Shown: one piece after another, positions 1 to 5,429 of the stretch
Layout: each line of letters opens with the position of its first letter
Numbering within the stretch: the stretch's first letter is position 1
DNA from: Firmicutes bacterium UBA911
GTDB lineage: Bacteria > Bacillota > Desulfotomaculia > Desulfotomaculales > Desulforudaceae
Reading direction: 5' to 3'
NCBI GenBank assembly: GCA_002294005.1
Contig: DBEH01000011.1
Location: 10,196 to 16,984, forward strand
Length of the DNA stretch: 6,789 nt
The notes under the pieces: generated by a model
Told to the model about the DNA's origin: nothing
Seen by the model: only the letters and a program-made list of their open reading frames with translations
The model's database searches: none
Translations under genes and position numbers: made by a program

Positions 1-111
1 GATCTTTTTCACGGCGATTGTGTTGTCCGTTCGGGCCCCCGCATCGGCTCCGGCGTTGTTCAAGGCGGAGGCCGGGGCATCCAAAACCAACATTCCTGCC
101 AGAAAAGCCAT
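1..111 (-). CDS. cas7: Cas7/Cst2/DevR-family backbone protein of a type I-B CRISPR system, 5' end only
   Basis: Only the first 37 codons are present; the gene runs off the left edge. The N-terminus contains the stretch DAPASALNNAG followed by ARTDN and AVKKI, which closely matches the start of Cst2/DevR-type Cas7 proteins. This RAMP-fold family forms the crRNA-binding backbone of the type I-B Cascade complex in the cytoplasm. The ATG at 111 is preceded on the minus strand by GAGGAG at a spacing of about 9 to 10 bases. The gene starts 26 bases after the cst1 stop, so it is almost certainly co-transcribed with cst1. Gene order cst1-cst2 is the usual order in Tneap-type I-B loci, which supports the assignment. 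The catalytic or RNA-binding regions cannot be seen. Confidence 0.88.
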   Translation of the reverse strand, partial: MAFLAGMLVLDAPASALNNAGADAGARTDNTIAVKKI

Positions 112-137
112 TCTCAGTCACTCCTCATAAATAATTT

Positions 138-1691
138 TCAATTGGTCGCTTCTTCGTGCATCTCAGGCTCAGCTAAAAGTTCGCGATTATCTTCCCGGCT
201 AAAAAACCCTTTGCTGTAAAGCTGCTCCACCAGTCGAATGGAAATTAAATCTCTTGACAGGAACCAGTCGCTACGCCCGACAGCACTGTCGGCCTCGAAA
301 ACATTCAGGTAGTCCTCCAGGCCAAAGAGCAACCGGCCGTGATCTTTGGCCTGGTTGCGCTGGGCCTTGGTCAAGGCGTTGCGAACCCCCCGAGGCCATT
401 GACTGTAAACCAGGTCGCGAAACAACCCTTTGTCATTCGTCTGGCTGATATGTTCAGCCAAGCGATCGGCGAACTGCTTGATCACTTCAATCCGCTTTTC
501 ATCCACTCCCATCACCTCTTTTAAGAATATTGCAGTTAAGATCCAATCCGTCATTTCCGGTTTCCGCAACTTAACAACTCCCGAAACGGGAGTGTCTCCT
601 AGCAAATGACGCCTCAAAAACTCCTTGGCGGCACCAGAATCCATAAATCCACGTTCATAAATCGCAAATAAGTCCGCAATAACATCATTCCGGGATCGAC
701 CGGGACCGCCCGGTAATTGTGGAGTATCCGGCCTTTTTCTTCCACGGCTGCTCTTTTTTTCCTCACCTTCGAGAGCCGGCTTTTCCTTGCCGTAAGGTGT
801 GCGCCAGGCCTTGGCTACCGAGCTTCGCCACCGTTCCCCATAAGGTGTTGCATCCACAATTCTTAAAAACCGCGTTACCTGAGCCGGGAGATGAAAGATT
901 TCTAAAGAAGGTCCCTGCCCGGAATTACTCAACCAATAAGCAGTCACCGAAACATCCCGGCGCCCCCCGAACTCTCCACCCGTACGCACGCGATAGATCT
1001 CCATAAGGTCGTTAGCGATCAAAGTGCCTGGCGCCTTGGCATCCGGATACTTAGCCCGCCCCTTGGAACTATCCGCAGCTTGTTCCCGCTCCAAATCCGG
1101 AGAAGGACCTTTTGTTAAAGGCAGACTCCCACTTTTCGCCAGATTGAGCAGCCGCTGATTGTCGGCCAGGTACTTCTCGGCAAAGGCCAAGGTAATAGCA
1201 GGATCATCCCCGTGAGCGATCAACAGGCGCCCTTCGGCGCGTCGCCCTCCCAGCGGCAGTGCCTGCAGCGCTACCAGGTACGGGCCGAAAACCGGCAGAA
1301 AGCTACGGCCGGCAGGGAAAAAATTCAATACGTCTTCACCAGTAAGCAGCGGCATTTGCCTTCTCTCAATCAGATGAGAGGCTGATTTTCCGGAAAATGG
1401 GCAGGTATACTCTGTCGCTCCGGAATCCGGCTTTGAGCGGTGCGCCCGCAATATTCTTTCTTCATACTCTTTCCTCTTTTTTGGCCCGGACGTCGGATTG
1501 TCGTAAGCGTTCATGGTAAAAACACAGGCGTTGTAACTGGTCATTAACCCGCTGAAGTAATATTCGCTCATCCGGTCGGCCGCCGCATCCAAATCTTCTA
1601 ACGTTAGGTCTCCGGGGTCGCTCTTCCTACTCATAGCGCATAATGTGGCAATTCCCACATCCACCAACGGGTGCCCGGTCCAAGCCAGCAT
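138..1691 (-). CDS. cst1: Cas8a1/Cst1, large subunit of a type I-B (Tneap) CRISPR effector complex
   Basis: The 517-residue product resembles Cst1/Cas8a1, the large Cascade subunit expected to recognise the PAM and hold target DNA. The N-terminal signature WTGHPLVDVGIATL (residues 4-17) is typical of the family, followed by an acidic helix, an aromatic/Asn-rich stretch near residues 44-65, and a single CPFSG at 97-101. The family (TIGR01908) is named for paired CXXC motifs. Here the first is reduced to one Cys and I see no second, so the zinc site looks lost. The frame stays open upstream to 1811, but the start at 1691 is preferred because AGGAGGTGG (1698-1706) sits 6 bases before it and family homology begins there. 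Composition is more AT-rich than the WYL gene upstream. It lies 318 bases downstream of that gene and 26 bases before cas7. Assignment is by recognition, not by a database search. Confidence 0.85.
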   Translation of the reverse strand: MLAWTGHPLVDVGIATLCAMSRKSDPGDLTLEDLDAAADRMSEYYFSGLMTSYNACVFTMNAYDNPTSGPKKRKEYEERILRAHRSKPDSGATEYTCPFSGKSASHLIERRQMPLLTGEDVLNFFPAGRSFLPVFGPYLVALQALPLGGRRAEGRLLIAHGDDPAITLAFAEKYLADNQRLLNLAKSGSLPLTKGPSPDLEREQAADSSKGRAKYPDAKAPGTLIANDLMEIYRVRTGGEFGGRRDVSVTAYWLSNSGQGPSLEIFHLPAQVTRFLRIVDATPYGERWRSSVAKAWRTPYGKEKPALEGEEKKSSRGRKRPDTPQLPGGPGRSRNDVIADLFAIYERGFMDSGAAKEFLRRHLLGDTPVSGVVKLRKPEMTDWILTAIFLKEVMGVDEKRIEVIKQFADRLAEHISQTNDKGLFRDLVYSQWPRGVRNALTKAQRNQAKDHGRLLFGLEDYLNVFEADSAVGRSDWFLSRDLISIRLVEQLYSKGFFSREDNRELLAEPEMHEEATN

Positions 1692-1697
1692 CCTTCT

Positions 1698-1706
1698 CCA
1701 CCTCCT
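1698..1706 (-). promoter_or_regulatory. Shine-Dalgarno site that fixes the cst1 start
   Basis: On the minus strand the sequence AGGAGGTGG lies 6 bases before the ATG at 1691. It is close to a perfect anti-16S match. The upstream in-frame start at 1811 has no comparable site, so this ribosome binding site decides the start of cst1. Confidence 0.8.
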
Positions 1707-1757
1707 CAAAGACCAATTTGTCTGGATAAATTCCCAATCAGGATAGATTAACCCGTG

Positions 1758-1779
1758 GTGTTTAGCTGAAACTAAACAC
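1758..1779. repeat. Perfect 8-bp inverted repeat, candidate operator upstream of cst1
   Basis: The arms GTGTTTAG (1758-1765) and CTAAACAC (1772-1779) are perfect reverse complements separated by 6 bases. The site lies about 67 bases upstream of the cst1 start in the AT-rich intergenic region. Its symmetry and position fit a dimeric repressor or activator site, and the adjacent WYL regulator is the obvious candidate binder. This role is inferred; the repeat could also fold as a small hairpin in the cst1 leader. Confidence 0.45.
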
Positions 1780-1924
1780 AGAACAAACTGTCTTAAATAA
1801 GAAATCAACACCCATGAGGTACGGTAGTTCTATTAACTTACTATTACAAATGATAGCTTGCATTTTCCACTATTTTCTATATTTTGCTAAAACTTTATGT
1901 GGCTAATTTACCGGTTTATCAGGT

Positions 1925-1936
1925 AGAATTAATTCT
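1925..1936. repeat. 12-bp perfect palindrome AGAATTAATTCT
   Basis: A fully self-complementary dodecamer sits in the AT-rich spacer about 235 bases upstream of cst1. It has the symmetry of a dimer-binding site, but such AT palindromes also arise by chance, so no function is claimed. Confidence 0.3.
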
Positions 1937-1945
1937 GAGTAGTCA

Positions 1946-1976
1946 TTGACAACCCCCATCAAAGGGGGACTAAAAA
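1946..1976 (+). other. TTGACA hexamer followed by a C5/G5 hairpin
   Basis: A perfect TTGACA occurs at 1946-1951 on the plus strand, followed by CCCCC (1953-1957), a 6-base loop and GGGGG (1964-1968), then an A-rich stretch. No good -10 box lies at 17 bases; the best is ACTAAA. Read on the minus strand it is a weak hairpin after the WYL gene without a clear U-tract. It could be a remnant transposon end, an antisense promoter or a poor terminator; I cannot decide. Confidence 0.25.
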
Positions 1977-2009
1977 GTGGTATTTAAATGGTAAGCCGTA
2001 TTGGCCCGC

Positions 2010-3032
2010 TTAAAAGGGGACTGTCGGCGGCCCGTACGTTCCTGCCATGCCTAGTACTTCCGCCCCCACCTGTCTCCGAAAGTATTCCGGGGCCAAGACC
2101 TCGGCCCGGGAGCCAAAGCTCATCACCCAGCGTTTCACCTCGCCCAGGCCGCGCACCCGCAGGGCGAGGGTGAGTGAGCCGTCCGGGTGTTCGTCAATCT
2201 CCTGACTGGGATGCCATTGGCGTTCGCGGATGTACCGGGCCTGGAAGGAGTCGAAGTGGATGCGGACCTCTTCCAGTTCCCCGCCCCGTTCGAGGGCGAG
2301 GCTGTCCCCCAGGTAGGCGCTGATGTCGAAATCCGGATCGGGAGTAAAGCGCACAGCGGTCAGCCGGAGGTTCGTGATCCGGTCGAGAGCGAACATGCGC
2401 ACCTCGCGCCGCAGGTGGCAGAAGGCGATGAGATACCAGGCCCCCTGATGGTGGCGCAGGTGGAAGGGGTCGACCCGGCGGGAGGTGTCGGCGTCGCGGC
2501 TGGCGGAGTAGTAGTCCAGGCTTACGGTGCACCGCTCGCGCAGGGCCCGGCCCAGCAGTTCCTGCAGGTGCAGCAGGTGTTGCTCGTCGCCCCGGGGCCG
2601 CTCCACGGCGAAGGAGATGGTCTGGTTGACCAGGGAGAAATCAAGGGAGACCGTTTCGGGCAGCGCCAGGCAAATTTTCTCGAAGGCGTCCGCGATCAGT
2701 TTTTCGTAGGGGGTTCCCCGGTACTGCGAAAGGAGTTTGGTCCCCAAAAACAGGGCCAGCACCTCGCCTTCGGACAGGGTGAAAGGCGGCAGTTGAAAGT
2801 CGCGCGCGTAATGGTAGCCGCCCTGCGTCCGGTCGTACTCCAGGGGGGCGTTCAGTTGGTCGCGCAGGTACTCCAGTTCGCGCTCGACGGTGCGCCGACT
2901 GGTCTCCAATTCCTCGACCAACCGGGCCACGCTGGGAAACGTGCGAGCGCGCACCAGGGCGTCGATGTAGTAAATACGCCCCAGAGCCGCGCGATTACGG
3001 TTCCCGAAGGCCCTTTTCGGGTCTTTGCCCAT
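2010..3032 (-). CDS. WYL-domain transcriptional regulator embedded in the cas operon
   Basis: The 340-residue protein has the standard WYL regulator layout. A winged helix-turn-helix of the DeoR/HTH_11 type lies at about residues 17-60 (SVARLVEELETSRRTVERELEYLR), followed by a linker containing GEVLALFLGTKLL. The WYL domain comes next, with Trp199-Tyr200-Leu201 and FALDRI about 14 residues later, then a C-terminal WCX-like region. WYL domains bind nucleic acid or nucleotide ligands, and such proteins are repeatedly found with CRISPR-Cas loci as regulators. Two starts are possible. The ATG at 3032 has AGGTGA 7 bases upstream. A GTG at 3095 has AAAGGA, but the extra codons lack the strong GC3 bias of the rest, so 3032 is preferred. 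It follows cas6 and precedes cst1 on the same strand, so control of cas genes is the likely role. No catalytic function is expected. Confidence 0.9.
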   Translation of the reverse strand: MGKDPKRAFGNRNRAALGRIYYIDALVRARTFPSVARLVEELETSRRTVERELEYLRDQLNAPLEYDRTQGGYHYARDFQLPPFTLSEGEVLALFLGTKLLSQYRGTPYEKLIADAFEKICLALPETVSLDFSLVNQTISFAVERPRGDEQHLLHLQELLGRALRERCTVSLDYYSASRDADTSRRVDPFHLRHHQGAWYLIAFCHLRREVRMFALDRITNLRLTAVRFTPDPDFDISAYLGDSLALERGGELEEVRIHFDSFQARYIRERQWHPSQEIDEHPDGSLTLALRVRGLGEVKRWVMSFGSRAEVLAPEYFRRQVGAEVLGMAGTYGPPTVPF

Positions 3033-3272
3033 CTTGTCATCACCTGGCACCTTGGTACCATTAATAGCCTTTGCATCCAGTTTCGACGCTATCACCAATT
3101 ATCCTTTCCGAATCCTGATTATGACACAGAATTCCCGTCGCGATTCAGCGGCCCGGCCGCAAATGGTCGTCAACTCCATGTTCTCATGATAAGCGCCGGC
3201 CCCGCCAAATACTGGCGGGGCCTGATTTGGGCCCTAAAAGACCACCCGGATTGCGGCAAGTGCTCGGCATTG
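3033..3272. other. Intergenic region between cas6 and the WYL regulator
   Basis: The gap is 240 bases if the WYL gene starts at 3032. It contains a strong GC hairpin at 3198-3222, directly downstream of cas6. The 3033-3095 portion could be coding if translation of the WYL gene begins at the GTG at 3095. I see no other ORF with coding character and no clear sigma-A promoter on the minus strand. Confidence 0.5.
3198..3222 (-). terminator. Strong GC hairpin downstream of cas6, terminator-like or attenuator
   Basis: The arms GGCCCCGCCA (3198-3207) and TGGCGGGGCC (3213-3222) form a perfect 10-bp stem with a 5-base loop, about 50 bases after the cas6 stop. On the minus strand it is followed by GGCGCTTATC rather than a run of T. 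It is therefore not a canonical intrinsic terminator. It could reduce read-through from cas6 into the WYL gene or stabilise the cas6 mRNA 3' end. Confidence 0.45.
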
Positions 3273-4268
3273 TCATTCCGCGCCCTCGATCCGGTACTTC
3301 CCCATGCCGAAAACGGCGCCCTTGCCGACGTGCACGTATTCGCCGATTTTGAGCAGGGGCCGGAATTCGGCCGCATCTCCGGAGTAGATCACCTTGCCGA
3401 CCAGGCCACCCAGGATGATGCGGGCGTCATGGCGGCCGGAATACCGGTCCCAATCCACCCAGCGCGTGTCCTCGGACAGGGTGCGGACTCGCTCGGCGCG
3501 CCCGATAAGGCCCGTGAAGTCCACGTCCAGTTCCTCTTCCTGGTGGAAGTACATCAACGATGAGATCCGGCGCAGCAGTCCGCGGAGCAGGACGTGAAAC
3601 GGAAGCGCGGTCACGAACCGGTCGTGGTGTTTAAGCCGGGTCATGGTCAGTAAGTTTATCTGCAGACTGTCATTCGCCGCGTTGGCGGTGGTTTGGCTCA
3701 TGATTTCGGCGCCGGTGAATGATGTCCCGGGGTCGCGTACGGTGCGGTCTGAGGCGCTGAAGATCGGTTTTTCCGTCCCGTCCAGCCCGACGAAGTTTAT
3801 CCCGCGGAGAGAGTAGGGGCGCCGGCCCTTGCCGATGCCCACGCGGCCCAGCTCATCGAGGCTGAGGATAAAATAAGGAAGGAACTTGATGCCCTTCCCG
3901 ACGACCACCAGGTGAAAGGACAGCCGCTCTCCGGGTTTGTATTCCTGCTTGGCTTCGAGGGGCGGCTCGAAGACGAAAGGGCGCGGGATGCTCTCCAGGT
4001 TTCGCAGGGCCTGCGCGCCGGCGGGCGGAGCGGTCTCGAACACGTAGGCAAAGGGGCAGGATTCCTGAAGCAGGCAGCCCTGGCATTCGTCCTGCCTTTG
4101 GGCGCAGCATATCCGGCGGAAGACGCTTCCGAACCCGCCCCGCAGGGTGGAACCTTTGTAGCGGGGCAAAAGCAACCCATCCGCACCCGCTTCCAGTTCA
4201 ACCCGGTAGCGGGCGATGCGCAGATTGGAAAGACTGGAACCGGAGAGTTCATCAGGGTTTTGCATCAT
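3273..4268 (-). CDS. cas6: Cas6-family CRISPR pre-crRNA processing endoribonuclease
   Basis: The 331-residue product fits the RAMP-superfamily Cas6 with the PF10040-type C-terminal domain, which cleaves pre-crRNA within the repeat. The diagnostic feature is the C-terminal glycine-rich segment HVGKGAVFGMGKYRIEG (about residues 313-329). A second Gly-rich segment, RVGIGKGRRPYSL, lies near the middle. The N-terminal half has five clustered cysteines at about 54, 55, 62, 65 and 71, followed by PFAYVFET; this pattern occurs in several thermophile Cas6 proteins and may bind metal. The start at 4268 is chosen because AAGGA (4275-4279) is 6 bases upstream. Another ATG at 4274 directly abuts that site. 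The gene follows the RelE-like toxin by 63 bases on the same strand and precedes the WYL regulator, so it may share the TA transcript. The catalytic histidine cannot be assigned by eye. Confidence 0.85.
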   Translation of the reverse strand: MMQNPDELSGSSLSNLRIARYRVELEAGADGLLLPRYKGSTLRGGFGSVFRRICCAQRQDECQGCLLQESCPFAYVFETAPPAGAQALRNLESIPRPFVFEPPLEAKQEYKPGERLSFHLVVVGKGIKFLPYFILSLDELGRVGIGKGRRPYSLRGINFVGLDGTEKPIFSASDRTVRDPGTSFTGAEIMSQTTANAANDSLQINLLTMTRLKHHDRFVTALPFHVLLRGLLRRISSLMYFHQEEELDVDFTGLIGRAERVRTLSEDTRWVDWDRYSGRHDARIILGGLVGKVIYSGDAAEFRPLLKIGEYVHVGKGAVFGMGKYRIEGAE

Positions 4269-4331
4269 TGCCATTCCTTCCCCAGCGCTGCTGTGCTCCC
4301 CGGACCCATTCGGCGTCCAGGCGGGTGTGGC

Positions 4332-4592
4332 TCAGGAGCGCTTTAAGGTTTTGTCGTGTTCGCCGCAATTGCGAAGGATGATCAGGTCTCCCACCCAGGT
4401 GAACGTGAGGCGCAGGCCTGCTGAGGCTCTGGCTTCCCAAACGTCTATTGTGCCATGGACTTTCTTGACCCGGAGTGAGGGATGGTTAATGTCGGTGGAC
4501 ATCAGCCGCAGGGCCTTTTTTACCGCTTGGCGCTTCTGCTCGTCCAGTTTTCGGTAAGCCCTCTTGAATCGCTCGGTCCGTTCGAACCTCAC
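4332..4592 (-). CDS. RelE/ParE-superfamily toxin of a type II toxin-antitoxin module
   Basis: The 86-residue product has the small, basic RelE/ParE fold pattern. Two N-terminal helices (TERFKRAYRKLDEQKRQAV) are followed by a beta sheet with VWEARAS, LRLTFTW and the C-terminal GEHDKTLKR, the classic HD ending of RelE-like proteins. Arg61 and His79 are candidates for ribosome-dependent mRNA cleavage residues, by analogy with the family. Translation starts at a GTG that overlaps the antitoxin stop as GTGA (4589-4592), so the two genes are translationally coupled; GGAGG within the antitoxin 3' end can serve as its ribosome site. It lies 63 bases upstream of cas6 on the same strand. ParE-like gyrase poisoning cannot be excluded from sequence alone. 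Confidence 0.82.
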   Translation of the reverse strand: MRFERTERFKRAYRKLDEQKRQAVKKALRLMSTDINHPSLRVKKVHGTIDVWEARASAGLRLTFTWVGDLIILRNCGEHDKTLKRS

Positions 4593-4870
4593 GGGTCCAG
4601 ATCCTCCAGCAGTTCATCCACGTTGGGAAAAGCCTTTGTTCTGCCGGCTTTGAGGTCCGCCTGCGCTTGTTTCTCCGCTTCCTGCCATTTTACAGTCCAA
4701 AACCATGCCTGTTCCGCAGGAATCATTTTCATCGGTATCAGCACAATTTTGCCGTCTTCAATCATTACCTGAAGCACGTCCCCGTCCTCAAGAGGAATCC
4801 GGCCCTTGACCAATCCCAGGCTGACCACACCCCGCTTCTGCACAGATACGTTACCTACAACTTCGCCCAT
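4589..4870 (-). CDS. AbrB/MazE/SpoVT-type antitoxin partnered with the RelE-like toxin
   Basis: The 93-residue product starts with a swapped-hairpin AbrB-type DNA-binding domain (about residues 5-48; VSVQKRGVVSLGL, GDVLQVMIEDGKIVLIP). A linker leads to a Trp-rich, acidic C-terminal tail with AEKQAQADLKAGRTKAF and VDELLEDLD. That tail type is common in antitoxins that wrap around RelE-like toxins. The N-terminal part should bind the module's own promoter for autoregulation. GGAGG lies 7 bases before the ATG at 4870. The stop overlaps the toxin GTG by 4 bases. A consensus-like promoter is found upstream at 4933-4962. The pairing of AbrB-type antitoxins with RelE-type toxins is known, so the call rests on domain pattern plus context. 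Confidence 0.82.
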   Translation of the reverse strand: MGEVVGNVSVQKRGVVSLGLVKGRIPLEDGDVLQVMIEDGKIVLIPMKMIPAEQAWFWTVKWQEAEKQAQADLKAGRTKAFPNVDELLEDLDP

Positions 4871-4898
4871 ACTTATCCCTCCGGCCGTTTGACAACAT

Positions 4899-4921
4899 TG
4901 CTGCGTTTCTGCATTGCAGCA
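4899..4921. repeat. Inverted repeat in the TA leader
   Basis: The arms TGCTGC (4899-4904) and GCAGCA (4916-4921) are reverse complements separated by 11 bases. They overlap a smaller near-palindrome CTGCATTGCAG (4909-4919). The element lies between the predicted TA promoter and the antitoxin start, a plausible place for AbrB antitoxin autoregulation. No binding motif is known to me that would confirm this. Confidence 0.35.
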
Positions 4922-4932
4922 TGACTGCTCAC

Positions 4933-4962
4933 ATTATATCGTGCTATATCGGCGGTGATCAA
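4933..4962 (-). promoter_or_regulatory. Predicted sigma-A promoter of the TA (and possibly cas6) transcript
   Basis: On the minus strand a TTGATC -35 box (4957-4962) and a perfect TATAAT -10 box (4933-4938) are separated by 18 bases. The start site would fall near 4925, leaving a leader of about 55 bases before the antitoxin ATG. With no obvious terminator between toxin and cas6, the same transcript could enter cas6. Confidence 0.6.
4935..4951. repeat. Direct repeat TATATCG with 10-bp period, candidate operator
   Basis: TATATCG occurs at 4935-4941 and again at 4945-4951, exactly one helical turn apart. It overlaps the -10 box and spacer of the TA promoter. The spacing suits two protomers of a regulator on the same DNA face. 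The divergent XRE protein and the AbrB antitoxin are both candidates. The role is inferred. Confidence 0.35.
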
Positions 4963-4967
4963 CACGA

Positions 4968-4996
4968 TTTACAAGAGTAAACCGGATGGGCATAAT
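4968..4996 (+). promoter_or_regulatory. Predicted sigma-A promoter of the XRE gene
   Basis: TTTACA (4968-4973) and CATAAT (4991-4996) each match the consensus in five of six positions and are separated by exactly 17 bases. Transcription would start near 5003, upstream of the ribosome site at 5003-5010. This rules against the earlier in-frame ATG at 4986, which would lie upstream of the start site. The -35 box is only 5 bases from the -35 box of the divergent TA promoter. Confidence 0.65.
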
Positions 4997-5018
4997 AGTA
5001 TCAGGGGGGAAAGCCGAA

Positions 5019-5420
5019 ATGCCCGAAGCAAAGAACACCGACTTTGGACAGCGCATCAAGAGGCTCCGGGAAGAGGCAGGTATCACCTTAACCGAGCTGG
5101 CCGAGCGGGTCGGAGTCACCAAGGGTTACATCTCACAGATCGAATCCGATTCAATTAAGAAGGTTGCGGCCAACCGCCTGTTCGACATCGCCCAGGTGCT
5201 GGGCACGGACATCGGGTACCTCCTGGGCCGGAGGGTCGTTCCGGAGGCCGGGAAGGCGGGCGCCGTTACGGACGAGCTCAGGGAGTTCCAGGAGCGGTAC
5301 GACGTCCCGCCGGGGGACATTCAAATGCTGGCCAGCATCGAGTTTCGCGGCAACCGCCCGCGGACGGCCGACGGCTGGAAATTCATCTACGAGGCGATCA
5401 AGCACGGCGGAAAGATGTGA
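5019..5420 (+). CDS. XRE-family helix-turn-helix regulator, SinR/ImmR-like
   Basis: The 133-residue product has an N-terminal HTH_3 domain at about residues 11-66. Its helix-turn-helix ITLTELAERVGVTKGYISQIE is a textbook match, followed by the DIAQVLGTDIGYLLG dimer segment. The C-terminal segment with PPGDIQMLASIEFRG and RPRTADGWKFIYEAI resembles that of XRE proteins which usually precede an ImmA/IrrE metallopeptidase. The start at 5019 is chosen because GGGGGGA lies about 9 bases upstream and the promoter -10 overlaps the earlier ATG at 4986. The gene is divergent from the antitoxin, with back-to-back promoters, so autoregulation and control of the TA-cas transcript are plausible. The next ORF shows no HExxH motif, so the usual protease partner appears missing. 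Confidence 0.88.
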   Translation: MPEAKNTDFGQRIKRLREEAGITLTELAERVGVTKGYISQIESDSIKKVAANRLFDIAQVLGTDIGYLLGRRVVPEAGKAGAVTDELREFQERYDVPPGDIQMLASIEFRGNRPRTADGWKFIYEAIKHGGKM

Positions 5421-5429
5421 GGTGGGCGC

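Larger units (their letters stand above)
1692..2009. other. AT-rich intergenic region between the WYL regulator and cst1
   Basis: This 318-base gap is notably AT-rich compared with the flanking genes. It holds a perfect 8-bp inverted repeat at 1758-1779, a 12-bp palindrome at 1925-1936 and a C5/G5 hairpin at 1953-1968. I find no convincing sigma-A promoter on the minus strand that would drive cst1, although the length suggests independent regulation of cst1. No protein-coding gene is supported; the extension of the cst1 frame into it lacks homology. Confidence 0.6.

Noticed and set aside
1692..1811. N-terminal extension of cst1 by 40 codons to 1811
   Set aside because: No ribosome site for the upstream start, no family resemblance in the extension, AT-rich composition, and an excellent Shine-Dalgarno directly before the start at 1691.
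1946..1976. Promoter or rho-independent terminator at the TTGACA/hairpin element
   Set aside because: No acceptable -10 box at standard spacing and no T-run on either strand; kept only as an unexplained element.
2187..3563. Long plus-strand open frame of 458 codons antisense to the WYL gene and part of cas6
   Set aside because: It spans two recognised genes and a gap, has low-complexity Gln/Val/Gly-rich composition and no domain; it is a shadow created by the strong GC3 bias of the opposite strand.
3912..4557. Plus-strand frames antisense to cas6 and the toxin
   Set aside because: They lack ribosome sites and recognisable domains and are fully explained by the minus-strand genes.
4986..5018. 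Earlier ATG for the XRE gene at 4986
   Set aside because: It lies upstream of the predicted transcription start and overlaps the -10 box; the ATG at 5019 has a G-rich ribosome site at proper spacing.
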